Shown here: in pieces, positions 29,446 to 41,368 of the stretch
Layout: each line of letters begins with the position of its first letter
How positions within the stretch are numbered: position 1 is the stretch's first letter
NCBI GenBank assembly: GCA_014526335.1
Contig: JACTAT010000027.1
Span: forward strand, 4,657,486-4,721,485
Source: Chrysaora quinquecirrha
Lineage: Eukaryota; Cnidaria; Scyphozoa; Semaeostomeae; Pelagiidae
Length of the DNA stretch: 64,000 bases
Direction: 5' to 3'
The notes under the pieces: model-generated
What the model was told of the DNA's origin: nothing
Databases searched by the model: none
What the model saw: only the letters and a program-made list of their open reading frames with translations
Position numbers and translations under genes: made by a program

Positions 29446-30840
29446 ATCTCTAACTAGATAGGGTGAAATACAAGAAGACTGAAAGATCGCACTTTGGCCT
29501 AAAGGAGGCTTACAGACAACTAAACAATGAAAAATATTACAAAGAACACCCCATTGACATGACACGTGATATAGCAACCCTTGTTACAACTTTTTTAGCA
29601 CATTTACTCTCTAAAGGGTATATTGATAAAGATCTCTATACATACTTGTCGCCAAGTTCCAATGTAAGGACGCCAATTTTTTACATGCTACCAAAAATAA
29701 ATAAAGAAGGCATACCAGGAAGACCAATAATTTCTGGGTGTGGCTCACCCACTGAAAAACTATCTATATACTTGGATTGCTATCTCAGCCTGATAGTAGA
29801 AAAAAGTGACTCATTTAGAAAAGATACTACTCATTTCTTACAGACCCTTTTCAGCATTAATAGTAACGATATACCTGAAGACTTGTGGCCGGTCACACTA
29901 GATGTTAAATCGCTTTACACAAATATACCACAAGCTCAGGGAGTGTCGCTCTGGATGGAAGCAATTTCAAACTTCTATGGTGACGATTCCCCTTTACCTA
30001 TACCTTATATGAAACAAATGATGGAATTCATACTAAAGCAAAACTATTTCACATTTAATGGGAAATTCTATAAACAGATACATGGGACTAGTATCAGTAG
30101 TTATTTTGTCCCCAACTATGCAAATATCTTAATGACAAAAATTGAACATGAAATTCTATGTCACGCCCCTGGCGAGCAAACACCTCTAGTATGGAAAAGA
30201 TACATTGATGATATATTTATAATATGGACACATACAAAAGAAGAGCTCATACAATTCATAGAATATATAAATACCATGCATAATACAATTAAGTTCATAC
30301 TCGCAAGAGGAGATAAATTTTCTACACACTACAATACATATTGGGAATGATGGCAAATTTACAATGTCCTTATACCAAAAACCAACTGATACGTGTAATC
30401 TTTTACATGCTAAATCCTTTCATCCAAGAAGCTGCAAAAATAGCGTGATTTACAGTCAAGCAATGCGATACAGAAGAAATATTACTCATAATGCTGAACT
30501 GATATCTAAACTACAAGAACTGAAATACAACTTGATTGGAAGGAGATATGACCCTAAAGCAATAGATACCCAATTTGAAAAGGTCAAAAGACTGTCGCAA
30601 GCAGACCTCCTAAAAGTGAATATAATTGATAAGAAAAGGCACTATACATGAAATCTCCCATTCGTTATACATTTTGATGAAAGAACCATAAAAATTCAAA
30701 AAATACTATGAAAGAACTGGGATTTAATTGAAAATGACGATTCTTTAAAAGATATTTGGCCACGCCCCCCCCCCTTTCTAGCACTGAAAAGGAACAAAAA
30801 CATTGGAGATATAATTACAAACACTAAATTTACTAAATGG
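29446..30840 (+). pseudogene. Penelope-like element reverse transcriptase
   Basis: The order is LDRVKYKK, FYMLPKINKEGIPGRPIISG, VTLDVKSLYTNIP, FYKQIHGTSISSYFVPNYANI, WKRYIDDIFIIW and, after a one-base frameshift near 30317, IHIGNDGKFTMSLYQKPTDT, CKNSVIYSQAMRYRR, WDLIENDDSLKDIWP and PPLSSTEKEQKHW. These are the Penelope-like signatures, with the catalytic YIDD intact. The 5' end is truncated at about 29446. The GIY-YIG nuclease is not present downstream. Of the several Penelope-like pieces in the window, this is the best preserved. Confidence 0.85.
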
Positions 30841-30953
30841 TAAGTATCTAGTGTCTAATGTTGCATAATTATAATTTTGCATATTACAGCGCATGATCCC
30901 TACTCCTATACACATCTATATACCTCTATCACTACAAAGATGAATACATGGAA

Positions 30954-30983
30954 ATATATATACATATATATATACAAATATAT
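30954..30983. repeat. TA-rich microsatellite
   Basis: ATATATACATATATATATAC and flanking TA dinucleotides form a short microsatellite. Confidence 0.7.
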
Positions 30984-31734
30984 GCACAACATTGGTCAAA
31001 AAGCCTCATATGCTGACATTGTTTCTGGACGCAGAGACAATGGGGCACCCATAAATAAAATACGCATACTGATCTTAGCCCTGAAATGGTTTTATGGGGA
31101 ATCAGCTGATGAGTCAGTACGAGGCTACACAACACAACCACAAACATACTGCACCCAGTATGATGGGGGTAATATATGATATGAATATAACACCTAAAAA
31201 GTTTACTCTATACCTATGAATACAGTGGTGGGCACGGACGGCTTTTCTGACGGGCTAAAGCGGGGGTTGGTACTACACCTTTATATTTTAGTTTTACGTG
31301 CACGTTAGTGATCCTTATTTTTATTTCACACAAAAATAACTTCATTTCATGATGTCCAAAGAAGATCTTGGATTCTGCCTGAATAGCAATATTTTGTATG
31401 AAATAATAATAATAACCCATCTTCCAAACATGACACCTGTCTTCCAAACATCTGTCAAAGATATCCATCAAAGACATCCATATTCCCAACATCAGATTTT
31501 TTATGTCTTCACAGACTTGTTTGACTTGAAAGATGATTCGGACTTTAACTTGTCAGATGGCTCAGACTTTTCCTTAAACTAGGAATGAAGATTGTGAGAT
31601 TATATGGCTATTTTTATCAACCTTATTATAACCTTTAGTTGTTTGCTACATTTGTTGTGGTCACACCATGTGCTTTGAACCCTTTCTAAACAATGGCTTA
31701 ACAACTGTATGGTATACAAGAATTCTTAAGCACA
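30984..31734. other. No gene seen
   Basis: No frame here has a recognised motif. TCTTCCAAACATGACACCTGTCTTCCAAACATCTGTC holds a short direct duplication near 31421-31455. Confidence 0.3.
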
Positions 31735-32290
31735 CTACTGTCTTTTGTATGGGTTATTGTTTGAAACAATTGTAGCGAATACATCACAAGCATACTCACC
31801 AAAGGTTTTTGCATTTTTCGGAGCTGTCATTTGTACATACGCAGCACCATCAATAACTTTGGCTGTTGCATCTGGAATAGAAAGACATCCTGAAACAAAT
31901 GGCTCTAAAGACTAGAAGAAGTCAGCCTTGTTGCATTTTGTTAGCTTGCCTTATTCTGAAAGAGCAGGTGGAAAGCAGTGATTTTCATGTGCGTAAAAAT
32001 CATCTAGGTCACCATCCCTGGACTGACATGCATTGTATAAAGATGCGTATAATTTGCATTCTTGGTTCGATGAAACTGTTCTAAGCTTTCCTTTAGAAGT
32101 TGACATCTTATTCTTTTCTCTGAATAAAGGTAGATTGTTCTTCTTCATAACACTGTACAGAGATACTTTCCTAGTAACTAATCTTTCATAGACATATCGA
32201 TCACACTGCTCTTTACCTAGTCGGCAGGCTTCCCTTACCGACTGCATAGCCACCTGATTCATGAAACTCTTTTTTGTAATGTGCATTAGA
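31735..32290 (-). pseudogene. Fragment of a multicopy conserved animal protein of unknown function
   Basis: On the minus strand LYASLYNACQSRDGDLDDFY and AHENHCFPPALSE are followed, after a frameshift, by AKVIDGAAYVQMTAPKNAKT and FGEYACDVFATI. I recognise this order from a repeated, uncharacterised family in fish and invertebrate genomes that probably belongs to a transposable element. No enzymatic motif is identifiable, and it ends in a stop near 31735. Confidence 0.5.
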
Positions 32291-32532
32291 ATGTCATCTT
32301 CTTCAAAGCATAGTCAATAGAATTCAGATGGTCTGGGTACTTCATTCTTCTCTTTGTCTTATTCTTTTGTTTAACAAATGTATGATTAACGAGGCATGAC
32401 AGTGCACAGCTCTGTGAGAGTGTTCTTTGCAAATCAAGGGTTTTGGAATATGCTCGCTGACTGTGTTACTGTATATTAATCTATTTTAATGTTTTTATCT
32501 GTTGCCTTGAGATATGCGGTAAATCTTGAGAT

Positions 32533-33960
32533 ATGCCAGGTGCAAATTGTTGCTTTAATTTTTGTGGAGTTAGCCGTTGGAGAGGGAAAGACAAGTCCGA
32601 AAGTTTGAGTTTATTTAAGTTGCCCACCGGCCTAGATGAGAAGTCAAAGTAATGGAGACGAGAAGTTTTAAATATAATAACAAGGTACAGAGTTGAAGAT
32701 GACAATTTTAAACGCCAGCTGGATAACGACACAGTGCACATCTGTGAAAGACATTTCAAACCAGACGATAATACTACACGTAAGTTTGAAAGCTTAAGAT
32801 GATCGTAATAATGCTTCAAAACAGTAAGAGCTCTGTTTGTGGTTTATTTGTGGTCCCCTACTTTTCTTGCAGCAAAGTCTGCCTTTTTAACAAACCATTT
32901 TGGACCCACTTTGGAGGTGGGCCCCCACTGGTTGTGCCATGGGGGATAGGGGGGACTAGTCCCCTTCCTTGCAAAAATTTAGAAAACATTGTAAGTGTAT
33001 AGTGCAACAGAATTGTCTATGTTTACCTTTTTACGCTCCCATTTTTCAAATTTTTGGTTTGTCCCCTCAGTTTTTTTGTATCCCACCATTATTGTGGGCC
33101 CCCTACATACTTTTGAGATGCATTTTAATGACCAGTGACTGATCAAATTGTTTTTATTTTTAGATCATGGATCAAAGTTAACAAAGATATTCTTGAAACT
33201 TGGGGCATTGCCATCTGAAGCACTACCACAAAAATCATGTATAAGTGAAAGTCAAGTAGGGAAAACAGAAAGGCCTGCAAGAAATATTGTTGAAGATGCT
33301 GAAGTCACTAACAACTCATGTTTCTATTACAAGGACTTGCAAGATGTCAAAAATAGGGTTAAAAGGCTTGTTCTGAAGGAATGGTCCATAACAACTGATC
33401 CTGATAAATTAAATGTGACAAAGTATAAAGCACCATACACAATGCCAGAATTTGATGTTGTCATTGATCTGAGTCTTGCTTATTCAATATCTGTGCTTTG
33501 ATGGTTCCTACCTGATGACCACTATCTGTACTGAGATTTTAAAAGAAATGACCGAAATGTTACAATTTCTGACATTAAGAATAATTTGGAAAGTTTACAC
33601 ATATGCAAAGGTCACAAAAGTGCATGTTTCTCTGGAAAATCCATCAAACATGTGGTGCCACTGAAAGGTGACCCCGACACAGCCACTGAGAACCAAAACC
33701 CGTTTTCAAAAATGGAAATATGCCGTTCAAGAAACTGTATGGTCCTCATCAAAGGCAACCAATGTCAAAAATGCAATGAGCGTGAAATCAAACAGGATCA
33801 GCAAGACAAGAAAACTAAGGCAGGACAATCAGTTCCTGCAAAGACAAGAGAGACTTTGGCTACAATGCAAACAAATTGAGGATCCAGCAATCAATTCTAC
33901 CAGTCAGAGGAAACACAAATGGGAGAAAAAGAAGCAGCAAAAAAAACAAATGATAAATGA
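32533..33960 (+). pseudogene. THAP-domain protein gene, two exons plus decayed tail
   Basis: Exon 1 (32533..32779) reads MPGANCCFNFCGVSRW, LFKLPTGLDEKS, then VHICERHFKPDD, a C2CH THAP zinc finger, with a TAA before WRREV. It ends CAC|GTAAGT in phase 1. Exon 2 begins after TTTTTAG near 33164 in matching phase and encodes LTKIFLKLGALPSEALPQKS, FYYKDLQDVKNRV and DLSLAYSISV. A frameshift follows, then FLPDDHYLY, HVVPLKG and FSKMEICRSRNCMVLIKGNQCQKC. This layout occurs in multicopy THAP proteins of invertebrates. No catalytic domain is visible, so it is a fragment or a non-enzymatic member. Confidence 0.7.
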
Positions 33961-34142
33961 TAATGACTTTTTTTATAGAGTTTTATCAGTCATTTTATAA
34001 GTTCATGACATAAGTTTGCTACTCTCTGGTCCAGAGAAAGTTTATAGGATAACTAGCAGCATATTTATAAAAATAAAATTTTTGACCTGAAAATTTCAAA
34101 TCAATTCCAGTCTAAACGAGTGGAGCAAGTTAATTAATATGA

Positions 34143-35368
34143 ATGGGAAAGAAAACTTGCTGTGTTGGACCTTGTGCCAATAAGTCTTGGTTACCGGATC
34201 AGATAACAAAAAGGGGACATGTAAAGTAGCTGAAATTTCATTACTTTCCTAAGAGTGCCGAAGAATGTGCTTTATGGGTAAGACAAGTTTCAAAGGGTAG
34301 ATAAAACATCGAAGCAACAAAGTCGTCATATGTCTGTTCAAATCATTTTGAAAATGGTAAGCCTTCCTTCGACGAACCATATCCAACTTAGTTTTTGTCA
34401 CCAAGTGACTTTATCACCCAAAAAGTGCAGATAAATAAAGAAGGCACGCTTTGAGGTTGAAGATCAAGAAAAAGCTGCTGTTTCCCCTTCCCAATCAGGC
34501 GAAGCTGCGTCTGAAGTTAACGGAGAGGAAGAAATTTCCACATTTAAAGGATCTGGCCTTTGGCTTCGATATATCTGTGGGCCTTGTGACTGAAATATTT
34601 TTCACTTGGGTACGCCTGATGTCTTTAGAGTTTGGAGGGCTGATTATCTGGGTTGAATAGGGAAAATGTTCGAAGAAATTCACAAAGCTTTCACAAGTAG
34701 AACCCAAAGTTTAGGGTAATGATTGACTGCACTGAGGTGTTTACTGAAACTCCATTGAGCTTAGATCTTGCAGCATTGTGTTGGAGCCAGTATAAGCACC
34801 ACATCACTATCAAGTTCTTGGTGAGAATAACTCCAAATGGTGCAATAAGCTTTCTGTCCAACTGTTATAGAGATAGGGCTAGTGACATTTTTATTACGGA
34901 CAACTGTGGGTTTGCAAAGAAATTGCTACCCAGAGATTAAATGGCTGATCGAGGTTTTAAGATAAGAGAGCTTCTCGCATATTACCAGTGTTTCCTGACG
35001 ATTCCACCTTCGACAGTAGGTACATCACAAATGAGCAAAGGTGATATTACCAAAACATCTCTAATTGAAAACATATTGTTTCGTGTTCATATTTGTTGAC
35101 CAATTCACTTTTTCTTCAAATCACTTTTAATTATGCGTTTTTTTGCTTTGCTTATCTTTACATGCTTTATAATAGCAACATCTCTAATTTGTTGTTGCTC
35201 TACCTCCCTCTCTGTACTTTTGTTCCATGGGCAGGCTTTAGCTGTACATCAAAAAAGTATCAAATTTTGAAAAATGAAGTTCAAATTCTTGTGTTGCCTT
35301 TGATGGATGACATCATAACCGTTTGTGCCACATTCACAAATTTAAAGAGAGCTTTGAACGAACAGTAA
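34143..35368 (+). pseudogene. Decayed THAP-DDE_4 (ISL2EU-type) transposase
   Basis: It starts MGKKTCCVGPCANKSW, then FHYFPKSAEECALW and SYVCSNHF, a THAP finger with two stops. The DDE_4 core follows: DCTEVFTETPLSLDLAALCW, SQYKHHITIKFLV, MADRGFKIRELL and, near the end, YQILKNEVQILVLPLMDDII. The order matches the better preserved gene at 44467..45994. Between the last two motifs lies a ~140-bp intruding segment (35105..35247) copied from the neighbouring YqaJ gene. Confidence 0.72.
35105..35247. repeat. Segment shared with 36640..36775
   Basis: TTTTTAATTATGCGTTTTTT, GCTTTGCTTATCTTT and CTACCTCCCTCTCTGTACTT occur in both places in the same plus-strand orientation with few differences. In the second place the segment is minus-strand coding sequence of the YqaJ gene. 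Here it interrupts the transposase pseudogene. Confidence 0.8.
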
Positions 35369-35523
35369 AAGTTAAATTCTAAAACACTAAAATAACGCCT
35401 TATGCTACTTTTAAATAAAGAAAAACATTGTCATTCAAAAATGCATATACTTAGTTATTTCTAGTCAAATAATAAAAAATAAAACATGTTTAACACAAAT
35501 GAGACTACTTCTTGTGAGAGCTA

Positions 35524-37374
35524 TTACAAGTTCATATTTATTTTTGAGTTCATGGCATGTTGGATGCAGCTTTCACACACCCAGTCGTCACCAGGGCTAC
35601 TCTGCATGTTAACGCATGACCAATCATGCCATTGATTGCACCAGCAGCACTCAACGCTGTTCTCCTCTGCCTTTTCTATCTCATTTGGTTCCAGACAAGG
35701 CTTATTGCAGTGAACGCCATATTATATTATTCTCTGCTTAAGAAGAAAGCCTGCAATATGAGTTGTGAAGAATATTATAGCATTCCTCTCCATGTCTTTC
35801 CAGTGCCCCTTGTTGACAGGAACCTTTTCTATAAATGGGTCCCCATTCTCAGTCCAGACTTCGAAATAGCAATAGTCCGTCAACTGGCTATAGTACTTGT
35901 GTTCTTTTTTTCAGATGAATACTGCCATCCGGGTCTTTCTTTAAAAAATCGAGCTCTTTGCACCTTTCAATCACAGTTTTCTGTCTTATTTTGAAGGGAC
36001 ATTTGTACTTGACAGCAATTGGTTTTGTTTGCAGCACAAGCATTTAAAAATGTTGTCTGGAGATGCCCTTATGTAAGGAAATGCTTGGCTTGCCACGAGA
36101 CCTGACTGGAGTAACTTTCCACGCTCGTGCTTTTCCACCACTTTCTCGTGAAATGCCTTTCTCACATCCTCCTCGTGCTCTCTTCCAAATTTTACTGCTG
36201 GAATAGAGCCAATCTCAACATCTTTAAAGAATCTAGCAAGAAGAAGCGTTATCTTTCTACTCTTTCCTCTAGATCGTGCTATGATGTTTATTTTTGTGTA
36301 AACTTCTTTTATTTTTGCGCCTGCTACACAACCAACCTGTTGTCACTTCCAATGACTTGAGCAAGCTTGAGCCCTCATAGTTTTTTCAAGCTCTGCTAGC
36401 TGTTTCTCGTTGAAAGATAGGGCATCAGTAAACTTACTGATAAGATTTTGCTCGTCTGCATCAGGACTTTTCACCAAAACATGCTTGGCAATTTCAGGCA
36501 GGACTGGCATACATTTCAGGAGGTGCAAGGCTCATCTCTGCGACAGCTGATGGCATAATGATGGGCGATTTCGTAACGAATACTTCTTATCTGGTCTCAA
36601 CATTGACCCTCTTTTCTACAGGCCTTATATTAAAGTTTTTCTTCAAATCATTTTTAATTATGCGTTTTTTTGCTTTGCTTATCTTTTCATGCTTTCTAAT
36701 AGCAACATCTTTGATTTGTTGTGGCTCTACCTCCCTCTCTGTACTTTGTTCCATGCGCAGGCTTGAGCTGTACAAGCTGCATCAATTAGTCCATGGGAAT
36801 TTGCAAATTCAACTTTGTATAGCATGGCAACGACATGATTACAGCACTCAGCAAATCCAGCAGTACAGGGAAAGTTCGCACAAAGAACCTCTCCTTCTTT
36901 GGAGCATAGAGTCCAAGCATTTCTTGGCTCTTCTCTGAGTTTCTGCGATGGTGTTACTTTGCATTTTGAAATGGCAAAATTCTCAGAAGGGGTAAATGAA
37001 AAAATTTCGTAAACAAATCCGCTCAGAAAGTTTGAGAATGCTTTTTGCACCGTGTATTGCCCAATGTACTCAGACTCAAATGCTTTTTTCTTCAGAACAT
37101 AAGGGAAAACCTTCCCAAGATCAATTCGTGGCCATTTCAAAACGTCATCATCCCAGTCCTTGCTATCGATTTGCTTGGGATCAGGAATCTTAAAGTCAGT
37201 CAACAATTTCGTGTATGTCTGTTTCACCTCTATTTCCAATTCCTACAATATCTTGCCTTATCGGATGCTTTTGCTCGTATGCCACCAAAACTCTTGCTGC
37301 TAAGTCCAATTTCAAACCCTCTCTGCTCAAACCTCTCATTGCCAAATAACACTTTAGCTTGTCAGCATTCACTC
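35524..37374 (-). pseudogene. SAP-SWIM-YqaJ nuclease gene with C-terminal Cys cluster, broken
   Basis: A SAP-like helix pair (LKCYLAMRGLSREGLKLDLA) is followed, after a frameshift near 37245, by WPRIDLGKVFPYV and a SWIM-type zinc motif (CANFPC..ECCNHVVAMLY). The YqaJ exonuclease fold comes next: KFGREHEEDVRKAF, YIRASPDNI, VKYKCPFKIRQKT and QLTDYCYFEVWTENG. The Asp of SPDN is present. The usual Glu of EIKCPF appears as Lys (VKYKCPF), so the site looks damaged. The C terminus (ECCWCNQWHDWSC...DDWVCESC) resembles a PHD-like zinc cluster. It converges on the ISL2EU-type transposase at 34143..35368, the same layout as the intact element at 42406. Confidence 0.72.
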
Positions 37375-37814
37375 AAGAAAGTCAGAGCAAGATAAAACCC
37401 TTTTTTGCAATAGATTAGTTACCTGATATTGCAAAACCAGAAGGTGAATATCTCATGCAACTTTCTGACAATTTGAGAAATATAATTTCGAATTACTAGT
37501 TCGCGTTTGAAGTTTAATTTTACAGAGTTTCCTTTCCCTGTCACAGTTCTTACGTACAAGAAGGGCTTTTCTGAAGGTAACCAATCAAAATATAGTGCTA
37601 CAATATTCACAAGGCTATCAACCAATGAAAATTCCTTTCCCGAGACCCTTTTTCGCTATAAAATGCGTCACAAACCACTCCCACCAAAAAAATTCCACCA
37701 AGATTTCTCTCACAGTTTTTAAAAGTACCAAACATTTTTGCAGAAAAATATTTTTATGTAATATTAAATATTCATTAATCATCAATCGAAATAAAAATAG
37801 TTCATTCTTTAAGA

Positions 37815-38900
37815 AATGGAGGATGCGGAGTATCGTTGAGGGTTATCAGCATGTAAGTGGAGGGATATCATTTTTAACGTGGAGGGATACCATCATGTAA
37901 GTGGAGGGTGCCAATACAACATGGAGGGTTATCATCATGTAAGTGGAGGATGCGGAGTATCGTGGAGGGTTATCATCATGTAAGTGGAGGGATATCATTT
38001 TTAACGTGGAGGGATACCATGATGTAACTGGAGGATGCGGAGCATCGTGGAGGGTTATCATCATGTAAGTGGAGGGATATCATTTTTAACTTTGAGGGAT
38101 ACCATCGTGTAAGTGGAGGATGCCAATACAAGGTGGAGGGTTATCATCATGTAAGTGGAGGATGCGGAGTGTCGTGGAGGGTTATCATCATGTAAGTGGA
38201 GGGATATCATCATGTAAGTGGAGGGTGCCAATACAACGTGGAGGGTTATCATCATGTAAGTGGAGGATGTGGAGTATCTTGGAGGGTTATCATCATGTAA
38301 GTGGAGGGATATCATTTTTAACATGGAGAAATACCATCATGTAAGTGGAGGATGCAGAGTATCGTGGAGGGTTATCAGCATGTAAGTGCAGGGATATCAT
38401 TTTTAACGTGGAGGGATACCATCATATAAGTGGAGGGTGCTTATTCAACGTGGAGGTTTATCATCATGTAAGTGGAGAATGCGGAGTATTGTGGAGGGTT
38501 ATTATCATGTAAGTGGAGGGATATCATTTTTAACGTGGAGAGATACCATCATGAAAGTGGAGGGTGCCAATTCAACGTGGAGGGTTATCATCATGTAAGT
38601 GGAGGATGTGGAGTATCTTAGAGGGTTATCATCATGTAAGTGGAGTGATATCATTTTTAATGTGGAGAAATACCATCATGTAAGTGGAGGATGCAGAGTA
38701 TCGTGGAGGGTTATCAGCATGTAAGTGGAGGATGCGGAGTATCGTGGAGGGTTATTATCATGTAAGTGGAGAGATATCATTTTTAACGTGGAGGGATACC
38801 ATCATGTAACTGGAGGATGCAGAGTATCGTGGAGGGTTATCAGCATGTAAGTGGAGGATGCGGAGTATTGTGGAGGGTTATCATCATGTATGTGGAGGGC
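37815..38900. repeat. GTGGAGG minisatellite array (left arm)
   Basis: Alternating units GTGGAGGGTTATCATCATG(TAA), GTGGAGGATGCGGAGTATC and GTGGAGGGATATCATTTTTAAC repeat for about 1.1 kb. Open frames across it (for example HLHDDNPPRYS repeats) are by-products. The same units appear in opposite orientation at 49180..49285. Confidence 0.92.
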
Positions 38901-38984
38901 TGCGACGAATACTGAAATGTTGCATGGAAATTGAATGGAAGTTAGAGAGGATATGGCCTATTCTAATAGTCACGAAAACTCTGC

Positions 38985-39110
38985 TTGTACTGTATTCAAA
39001 GAAATGGTTGATGTGATAAATCGTATTTACTTATTAGAATACTGTACATACGCCAAAATGTAAAACGCAGGCCTTCAGTACGATAGACTTTGCTAACTGG
39101 TGCTCAGAAA
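38985..39110. repeat. Inner part of a large inverted repeat, left copy
   Basis: GATGTGATAAATCGTATTTACTTATTAG... through GACTTTGC matches the reverse complement of 49077..49170. Together with the minisatellite it forms one arm of an ~11.5-kb inverted-repeat structure. Confidence 0.8.
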
Positions 39111-39286
39111 TTTTGCCTTGATGCAACAACCAAAAATGCCAGGCAATGCAATGAAGTTAGGATCTCATGGCCGATGGCTTTGCATATTTGCATTTTGAGT
39201 AAGACGTAAAAATTAATTGGCTGGTAGTCTTAGCTATATATTTATATGATTGTTACGTTCTATAAGTTGATTTTTTAAAGAAAAAA

Positions 39287-41278
39287 TGGAAAATGAAGAA
39301 TCCTTCCAAGTTTTGTCAAGAGAAAGATTGAAACAATGGAATAATGCGATTATAGAACGATATGAAAATTTAGAAAATGACCCCACGAAGAAAAATATTA
39401 ATATCGAATGGTGTATAGAGGATGAAAAAAAGTAACGAAGATTAAGATAAGTCAACATGGAGGAAAGCAAACATTCACTATCACTTTAAATTCGAAAAAA
39501 GTTATGATTCAATCGAAAAATGTCTTGATCTGGAAGAACTTGGAATATGAAAACTTGAGAGAATTAATAGATGGTAAAAAATCATATAAGGAAATACCAT
39601 GGAGTGAAATGTGGATTAATGATAGTATCCCTAAAGTTATGAAGGAAGAGCTCGGAAAAGAAAAAAAGAGTAACACGGAAATCAGTTTCGAAATAAAGTC
39701 ACCAAGATTAACAAAAGAAAAAAAGGAAGAAATCTTATCTAAAGCAGAAAAAAGCCTACAGAAGCTGCACAAATCTAAAGAAAACGAGCAAGAAAAAATA
39801 CACGGAATGATAGAGTCCCTAGGAATGGAAATCATTGAGCTTAAAAAAGAAAACACAAAATTAAACGATGAACTGACCGTAGTTAAAATGAAATTACACG
39901 AAATACAAAAAGAAAAGAAATCTAGCTAAAGGGATACTGCAAAAAAAGAGACGAAATGCGAGAGAATAAACGAAGATATTAATCAAATTAAGAAGGATTA
40001 CATCAACTTGAACACAAAATTGGAAAACTCGACTCTCCAACCAGAAAAAATTGCCTACATCAACGGTGAACCTCTTGTTTTTCAAGAAAATATGGAGAGA
40101 TACATGAAGGACATTGGTCAAGAAATCAAAGAAATATATGTACAGATAGACAAAAACGAAAAACAAGTCAATGAATATTTTTTGCATGAAATTAAAAAAC
40201 TAACAGAAATGTCAATGGTAGAAAATCAAAGATTAGATAAAAGCCTAAGAAATTTACAGAAAGAGATGACTAACGTTAGAGACAGACATTCTCAAGCCCA
40301 AGAAATAGAAAATTGGCCGCCACCACCTATTGATATCACCACTATTAACAGCATTGATGAAGCACAAATTAATCCTAATCCATCCAATTCCATAAATGAT
40401 GAGCCCATGAAGCAAGAGAGCTGTGACATCTTGATAATTGGAGACTCTATAATAAAAGGAATTGAGCCGGCAAAATTCCACGTGCAAAGAAATACTAAAA
40501 TAGAAGTTTTTCGAGGAGGTAAAATTGAAGATATTGCCAACTATTTCTCAAAAACCTCGTTAAAAATAAAAGAGCAAATAATTGTGCATGTGGGAACAAA
40601 TGATGTAGCTTCATCAAGAAACGTAGATACTATTTTACAAGATTTGGAATCTCTAAATGAAAAGATTAAAGCGAAATACCCCGACGTTAAGATAGCTATA
40701 TCTGTTATTCTACCAAGACAAAAAAATCTAAATTTCAATCGTAACTATAAATTAGTGAACCAAGGCATAAGGCAGTTAGCAAGAAAGGCAAATATAAGAT
40801 ATATAAACCATTTCGAGATTGAGAAGAAGCCAAATGCATTTGTATATGATGGCATACAATTATCTAGAGTTGGGACAAGTTTGCTCGTTAGAGAAATTAA
40901 AGATTCCGTTTTTGAATGAAAAAAGCTCCAACACCCACATCAAATGTTTCCTCAACTGCATAATGATGAGTATCAACAATCAGCACCTTTCCCCACAAAC
41001 AACTTTCAAAGAGCAGCACCTATTTCAGCAACAGCTACAAACAACTTGCAAATGCAACAACCAATGCAGCCTCCATTTCAACAGCAACCGTATTTTCAAC
41101 CTTTTCAAGTGCCACCTCCAATCAATCAACAACCGATAATTCAACCCATCCCCAACGTCTCCAAATGGCACCCCAACAGCTAGTTTTACACCCAAGTCAA
41201 ATAACGCATTTATCTTGGCAACGACATCAGAATAATATACCAACAGATGGTCTTATTCAACAGCAACAACAGCAATAA
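39287..41278 (+). pseudogene. LINE ORF1: coiled coil, SGNH esterase-like domain, Gln-rich tail
   Basis: It starts MENEESFQVLSRERLKQW. A frameshift in an A-run near 39430, a TAA at 39927 and a TGA at 40917 interrupt one otherwise continuous frame. The first half is Lys/Glu-rich and coiled-coil forming. Then ILIIGDSIIKGIEPA (Gly-Asp-Ser), IIVHVGTNDVASS (Asn block) and VYDGIQLSRVGTSL form an SGNH hydrolase-like domain, as in esterase-bearing LINE ORF1 proteins. The last block normally carries a catalytic His (DGIHL); here it is Gln. A Gln/Pro-rich tail (QQPMQPPFQQQPYFQPF) ends in QQQQQQ after another frameshift near 41155. Confidence 0.75.
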
Positions 41279-41368
41279 CGGAATAAAGCAAGAATTAAAA
41301 CGGTGATGTAGAATAATCTTTCAGCGACTGCCAGCCAATGAACTTTGAGAAGGTAAGCTAAATTCGAT

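Noticed and set aside
37846..38324. Minus-strand frames with repeated LHDDNPPRYSASSTYMM peptides
   Set aside because: They are translations of the GTGGAGG minisatellite and appear in several frames; no independent coding evidence.
37815..38900. A CRISPR-like array
   Set aside because: The units are contiguous, variable minisatellite repeats without unique spacers of regular length, and the sequence is eukaryotic.
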